Source of the DNA: Tunturiibacter gelidiferens
GTDB lineage: Bacteria > Acidobacteriota > Terriglobia > Terriglobales > Acidobacteriaceae
Direction of reading: 5' to 3'
NCBI RefSeq assembly: GCF_013410115.1
Contig: NZ_JACCCV010000002.1
Coordinates: 372,001 to 436,000, forward strand
Length of the DNA stretch: 64,000 bases
Shown here: piece by piece, positions 61,239 to 64,000 of the stretch
Numbering within the stretch: position 1 is the first letter of the stretch
How the letters are laid out: each line of letters starts with the position of its first letter
Made by a program: the position numbers and the translations under genes
The notes under the pieces: generated by a model
The model's database searches: none
Seen by the model: the letters and a program-made list of their open reading frames with translations, nothing else
Told to the model about the DNA's origin: nothing

Positions 61239-62743
61239 TTCTTTATCTCCTCGCTCGAGGTGGGATTTGCCGTGAGCTTTTTTACGATGTTGGTAGTGGA
61301 GAAGCCCTCCACGGTAGGGACGATCTCGACTCGTCCTCCGTAGGCGATGACATCTTCGTGGCCGACCACTGTTTCGACGGTGTAGTCGCCGCCTTTGACC
61401 AGTACGTTGGGCCGCAGCGCGCGGATGAGTTCGAGGGGGGTGTCTTCTTCGAAGAGAACGACGGCGTCTACTGCGGCCAGGGCGGCCATGACGCGGGCGC
61501 GTTCTCGTTCCGAGACGATGGGGCGGGTTGGGCCTTTGAGGCGGCAGACGGAGGCGTCGGCGTTGAGGCCCAGGACGAGCTTGGAGCCGAAGCGGTGGCA
61601 GTCTTCGAGTAGGGTGATGTGGCCGACATGGAGGAGGTCAAAGCAGCCGTTGGTGAAGACGATGGTCTCGCCCGAGGAGCGCCACTCGGCTACGCGGAGT
61701 TTGATGCGCTCGAGGTCGAGGATCTTTTCGCCGGCGGTGAGTCCGGAGCTGGGAGTGAGGGCAGCCACTAACTCGTGGGCGGCGATCGGTACTGTACCTA
61801 CCTTGCTCACCACGATTCCGGCGGCGAGGTTGGCGAGTTCTACAGCAGTTTCGATCTGGAGTCGGCCTGCGATGCTGGCTGCGAGGGTTGCTATGACGGT
61901 GTCGCCAGCTCCTGAGACGTCGAATACCTCACGGGCTCGCGCGGGTGAGTGATAGACGCCGGTGCTGCCTTCCGACGGCCGGCGGAGGACGGTGATTCCC
62001 TTCTCGCTCATGGTGACGGTAAGGAAATTGAAGTCGTGTTCTGTGATCAAGGCCTGGGCTGCGGCGAGGAGTTCGTCGGTGTGGTGCGAGGGGATGCCGG
62101 TCGCTGCGGAGAGTTCGCCGAGGTTGGGAGAGACGGTGGTAGCGCCAGAGTATTTGCTGAAGTCAGGAGTCTTGGGGTCGGCGAAGACGGGGATGCCGGC
62201 GGTGCGTGCGGCGCGGATGACGGACTCGCAGAGAGAACGGGTGAGTGCGCCTTTGGCGTAGTCGGAGAGGATGACTGCGTGGACCTTCGAGACGAGCTCG
62301 ATGGCGCGCTCCTGAAGGCGTTGACCTTCGATTGCCGGGACGGGGTCTCGGCTCTCGATGTCGAGGCGCAAGAGTTGCTGCATGCGGCCGACGATGCGGG
62401 TCTTTGAGATGGTAGGGAGCGAGCTTGAGACGACCCCGGCGGTGTTGATGTTGGCGCGTTCGAGGATGGCGGCTAGTTCTGCCTGCTCGGAGTCACTGCC
62501 CCAGAGGCCTGCAAGGAAGGTCTGACAGCCGAGGCCGGCGAGGTTCATAGCTACGTTGGCTGCTCCACCGGCACGCTCGTAACGCTGGGCGTGGCGGATG
62601 ACCGGAACCGGGGCCTCGGGGGAGATGCGCTCAACCTCGCCGTGGATATAGCGGTCGAGCATGATGTCGCCAACGACGAGCACTTTGAGTTGACTGAAGC
62701 CGCCCTCAAGCAGGTTCAGGATCGAATGAAGTTCCGGCAGCAT
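61235..62743 (-). CDS. hldE: Bifunctional heptose 7-phosphate kinase / heptose 1-phosphate adenylyltransferase, HldE
   Basis: 502 residues with two domains. The N-terminal PfkB-type kinase (~15-340) has VVGDIMLDRYIHGEVERISP, GGAANVAMNLAGLGC and DVSGAGDTVIATLAASIAG. The C-terminal nucleotidyltransferase (~360-500) has IVFTNGCFDLLHVGHITLLE, ending VVGHEDVIAYGGRVEIVPT. It carries out two of the four steps to ADP-heptose. The 7-phosphate isomerase (gmhA) and the phosphatase (gmhB) are not in the window. Together with hldD and the adjacent glycosyltransferase it supports heptose-containing LPS. Confidence 0.95.
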   Translation of the reverse strand: MLPELHSILNLLEGGFSQLKVLVVGDIMLDRYIHGEVERISPEAPVPVIRHAQRYERAGGAANVAMNLAGLGCQTFLAGLWGSDSEQAELAAILERANINTAGVVSSSLPTISKTRIVGRMQQLLRLDIESRDPVPAIEGQRLQERAIELVSKVHAVILSDYAKGALTRSLCESVIRAARTAGIPVFADPKTPDFSKYSGATTVSPNLGELSAATGIPSHHTDELLAAAQALITEHDFNFLTVTMSEKGITVLRRPSEGSTGVYHSPARAREVFDVSGAGDTVIATLAASIAGRLQIETAVELANLAAGIVVSKVGTVPIAAHELVAALTPSSGLTAGEKILDLERIKLRVAEWRSSGETIVFTNGCFDLLHVGHITLLEDCHRFGSKLVLGLNADASVCRLKGPTRPIVSERERARVMAALAAVDAVVLFEEDTPLELIRALRPNVLVKGGDYTVETVVGHEDVIAYGGRVEIVPTVEGFSTTNIVKKLTANPTSSEEIKK

Positions 62744-62803
62744 GAACGAAAAAGATCTCCCGCGAACATCATCGCATCTTTGAGTGGGGGTGGGTGCTTT
62801 CGG

Positions 62804-63871
62804 CTAGCCGAGGATGGCGCGAACCTCGGTGATCACCTCGTCGACTGTGATTGAGGTAAGGCACTTCTTTTTTTGGACGATGCAGGTTTCTAGGCCGCAG
62901 CCCCAGCAGTCGGTCTGGTGGTAGACGACGCGGTGTTGTTTGCCATAGGGGAACCAGACGCGGGGCTTGTTGCGGGCGGCGAAGATGGCGACGCACGGGG
63001 TTTGTACGGCTGCGGCGAGGTGCATGGGGCCGCTGTCGTGACCGATGAAGATTTGAGACTGGGCGAAGGCAGCTGCGCTCTCGCGCGGGGTGAGGATGCC
63101 ACAAAGATTAATGACGGGTTTCGAGGAGTTTTGCTTCCAGCCGTCGGCTGCGAAGTTGCTGGCGTCGGCCTCTTCGGGAGCTCCGCAGAGGGCCAGTGCA
63201 TGGTTGGGGTAGAGAGCGGCGATGCGTTGCAGGAGTGCACGCCAGTTTTCCCGGCCCCAGTCTTTCGATTGGACTTTGGTGCCTACGCTAACCGCTATGA
63301 CGGGCAGGCCCGCGGCTGATGCGAGAGCTTCTTTGGCGCGGGCATGCTCGGCGGAGGTGAGGCGGAGATCCCAGCTTGCGGGGTCGTCGAGTCGAGGGTC
63401 TCCCAATTCGGCGAGATTGCGGGTGAGGCGTGCTCCCTCTGGTTCAAGAGCCTGGATCTGCTGCTCCCAGCGGTTCTGCTGCATATCTTCGGTGAGGGGG
63501 ACGCCGATGAGTCGCGTTATTCCACATAGACGGAAGAACTTTTCGTCACGGCGTGCCGACTCTACTCCTCGCGCAGACCCCATGTAGACCAGGACTTCTG
63601 GGCGCCAGCGCAGGAGTTGCCACCATAGGGAGATAAGTTCGCGTGGACTGCGCATACCGACGACGTAGCGAAAGTAGCCCTGGACGAGTCCGCTGTTTTC
63701 GAGGATGGCGGCGGCGGGCGGGGCTTTGACGTTGACGGGGAAGTTGGTGAGGATGCGGCGTTCGGCCTGTGGGAAGGCGCGGGCTACGAGGTGCAGAGCG
63801 GGGAGTGCGATGAGGGTGTCGCCGAGGCTGCCGAGGCGGTAGATCAGAACCCGTTTTGGGGAGGTTGCCAT
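62804..63871 (-). CDS. Family 9 glycosyltransferase (ADP-heptose:LPS heptosyltransferase type)
   Basis: 355 residues. RVLIYRLGSLGDTLIALPAL at the N-terminus and VISVGTK-type PVIAVSVGTKVQSKDWGREN are typical of GT9, and FIGHDSGPMHLAAAVQTPCV is the donor-binding block of WaaC/WaaF/WaaQ proteins. The C-terminus has four cysteines in DCWGCGLETCIVQKKKC, a feature seen in some members. It should add heptose to the growing LPS core at the inner membrane. It heads the heptose cluster, 60 nt upstream of hldE, and is probably in the same operon. Confidence 0.92.
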   Translation of the reverse strand: MATSPKRVLIYRLGSLGDTLIALPALHLVARAFPQAERRILTNFPVNVKAPPAAAILENSGLVQGYFRYVVGMRSPRELISLWWQLLRWRPEVLVYMGSARGVESARRDEKFFRLCGITRLIGVPLTEDMQQNRWEQQIQALEPEGARLTRNLAELGDPRLDDPASWDLRLTSAEHARAKEALASAAGLPVIAVSVGTKVQSKDWGRENWRALLQRIAALYPNHALALCGAPEEADASNFAADGWKQNSSKPVINLCGILTPRESAAAFAQSQIFIGHDSGPMHLAAAVQTPCVAIFAARNKPRVWFPYGKQHRVVYHQTDCWGCGLETCIVQKKKCLTSITVDEVITEVRAILG

Positions 63872-64000
63872 TGTCTCTGTCTAGTCTGCTTGGTTCCGGG
63901 AGTTACGGCAAATAGGACGAAAGGGGCAGGAGGAGCCTGTTAGCCTGATCGAGCGAGGAACGTGGGTTGAACGAAGCGAATCAACGGATTTTTGTCTCGA

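Noticed and set aside
63967..64000. Possible start of another plus-strand gene (TTG, reading NEANQRIFVS)
   Set aside because: Only 11 codons remain before the window edge; a plausible start, but not enough to support a call.

Overview
The window looks like chromosome from an acidobacterium (family Acidobacteriaceae; Granulicella/Edaphobacter/Terriglobus-like, genus not resolved). The case rests on gene families read by eye: a TPR regulator with an acidobacterial-type DNA-binding N-terminus, VWFA-related and carboxypeptidase-regulatory-like secreted proteins, a PEP-CTERM protein, a type II secretion secretin with a cohesin-like tail, DUF3857 transglutaminase-like proteins, and many short dispersed palindromic repeats. 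Most of the window is GC-rich. The left 15 kb is visibly less so.

Layout. 1-5.2 kb: mobile or decaying DNA, with the end of a conjugation coupling-type ATPase, a truncated TPR regulator, a Fic protein and a broken hypothetical gene. 5.2-7.4 kb: a Tat-exported multicopper oxidase overlapping a beta-barrel-like protein gene. 7.7-15.2 kb, minus strand: an aerobic corrin-ring operon, cobG-H-IJ-L-E-M-K-F, headed by a cobalamin riboswitch (15.33-15.5 kb). It is followed by a tRNA-Arg(CCT) whose 3' end is copied three more times in tandem just downstream. The tRNA, the tail copies, the lower GC and the conjugation remnant together suggest a genomic island edge.

15.9-22.6 kb: ispG, a membrane-anchored TIR/SLOG-like protein, a GT2 glycosyltransferase, an MFS transporter, queF behind a histidine-phosphatase gene, and a small CxxC protein. 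22.85-23.95 kb: a second, shorter cobalamin riboswitch drives the cobalt transporter genes cbtB-cbtA, so B12 status probably controls both cobalt uptake and corrin synthesis in this stretch. 24-30.6 kb: secreted and envelope proteins, a Tat-targeted SDR, carbonic anhydrase, an M48 protease and an LRR protein. 30.9-34.5 kb: gspD-gspG-gspG. 34.9-42.9 kb: smpB, pepA, argS, a flippase-like protein and a large membrane protein.

42.9-47 kb: two DUF3857 proteins, one of which has lost its catalytic cysteine. 47.2-54.1 kb: a cellulose synthase operon made of a bcsQ-like gene and a fused bcsA-bcsB gene with a PilZ domain. 54.6-58.9 kb: tRNA-Lys(TTT), a membrane sulfatase-like protein and a gluconate-2-dehydrogenase-type GMC oxidoreductase pair. 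59-63.9 kb, minus strand: an ATP-grasp enzyme and the ADP-heptose/LPS core genes hldD, hldE and a GT9 heptosyltransferase.

Standout observations are the tRNA-tail tandem array (reminiscent of the E. coli tyrT/rtT repeats), the B12 operon on a probable island, dispersed repeats that have entered coding sequence (argS and the two pseudopilin leaders), the BcsAB fusion, and the orphan TIR-like membrane protein. All functions are read from sequence by eye; no database search was run.
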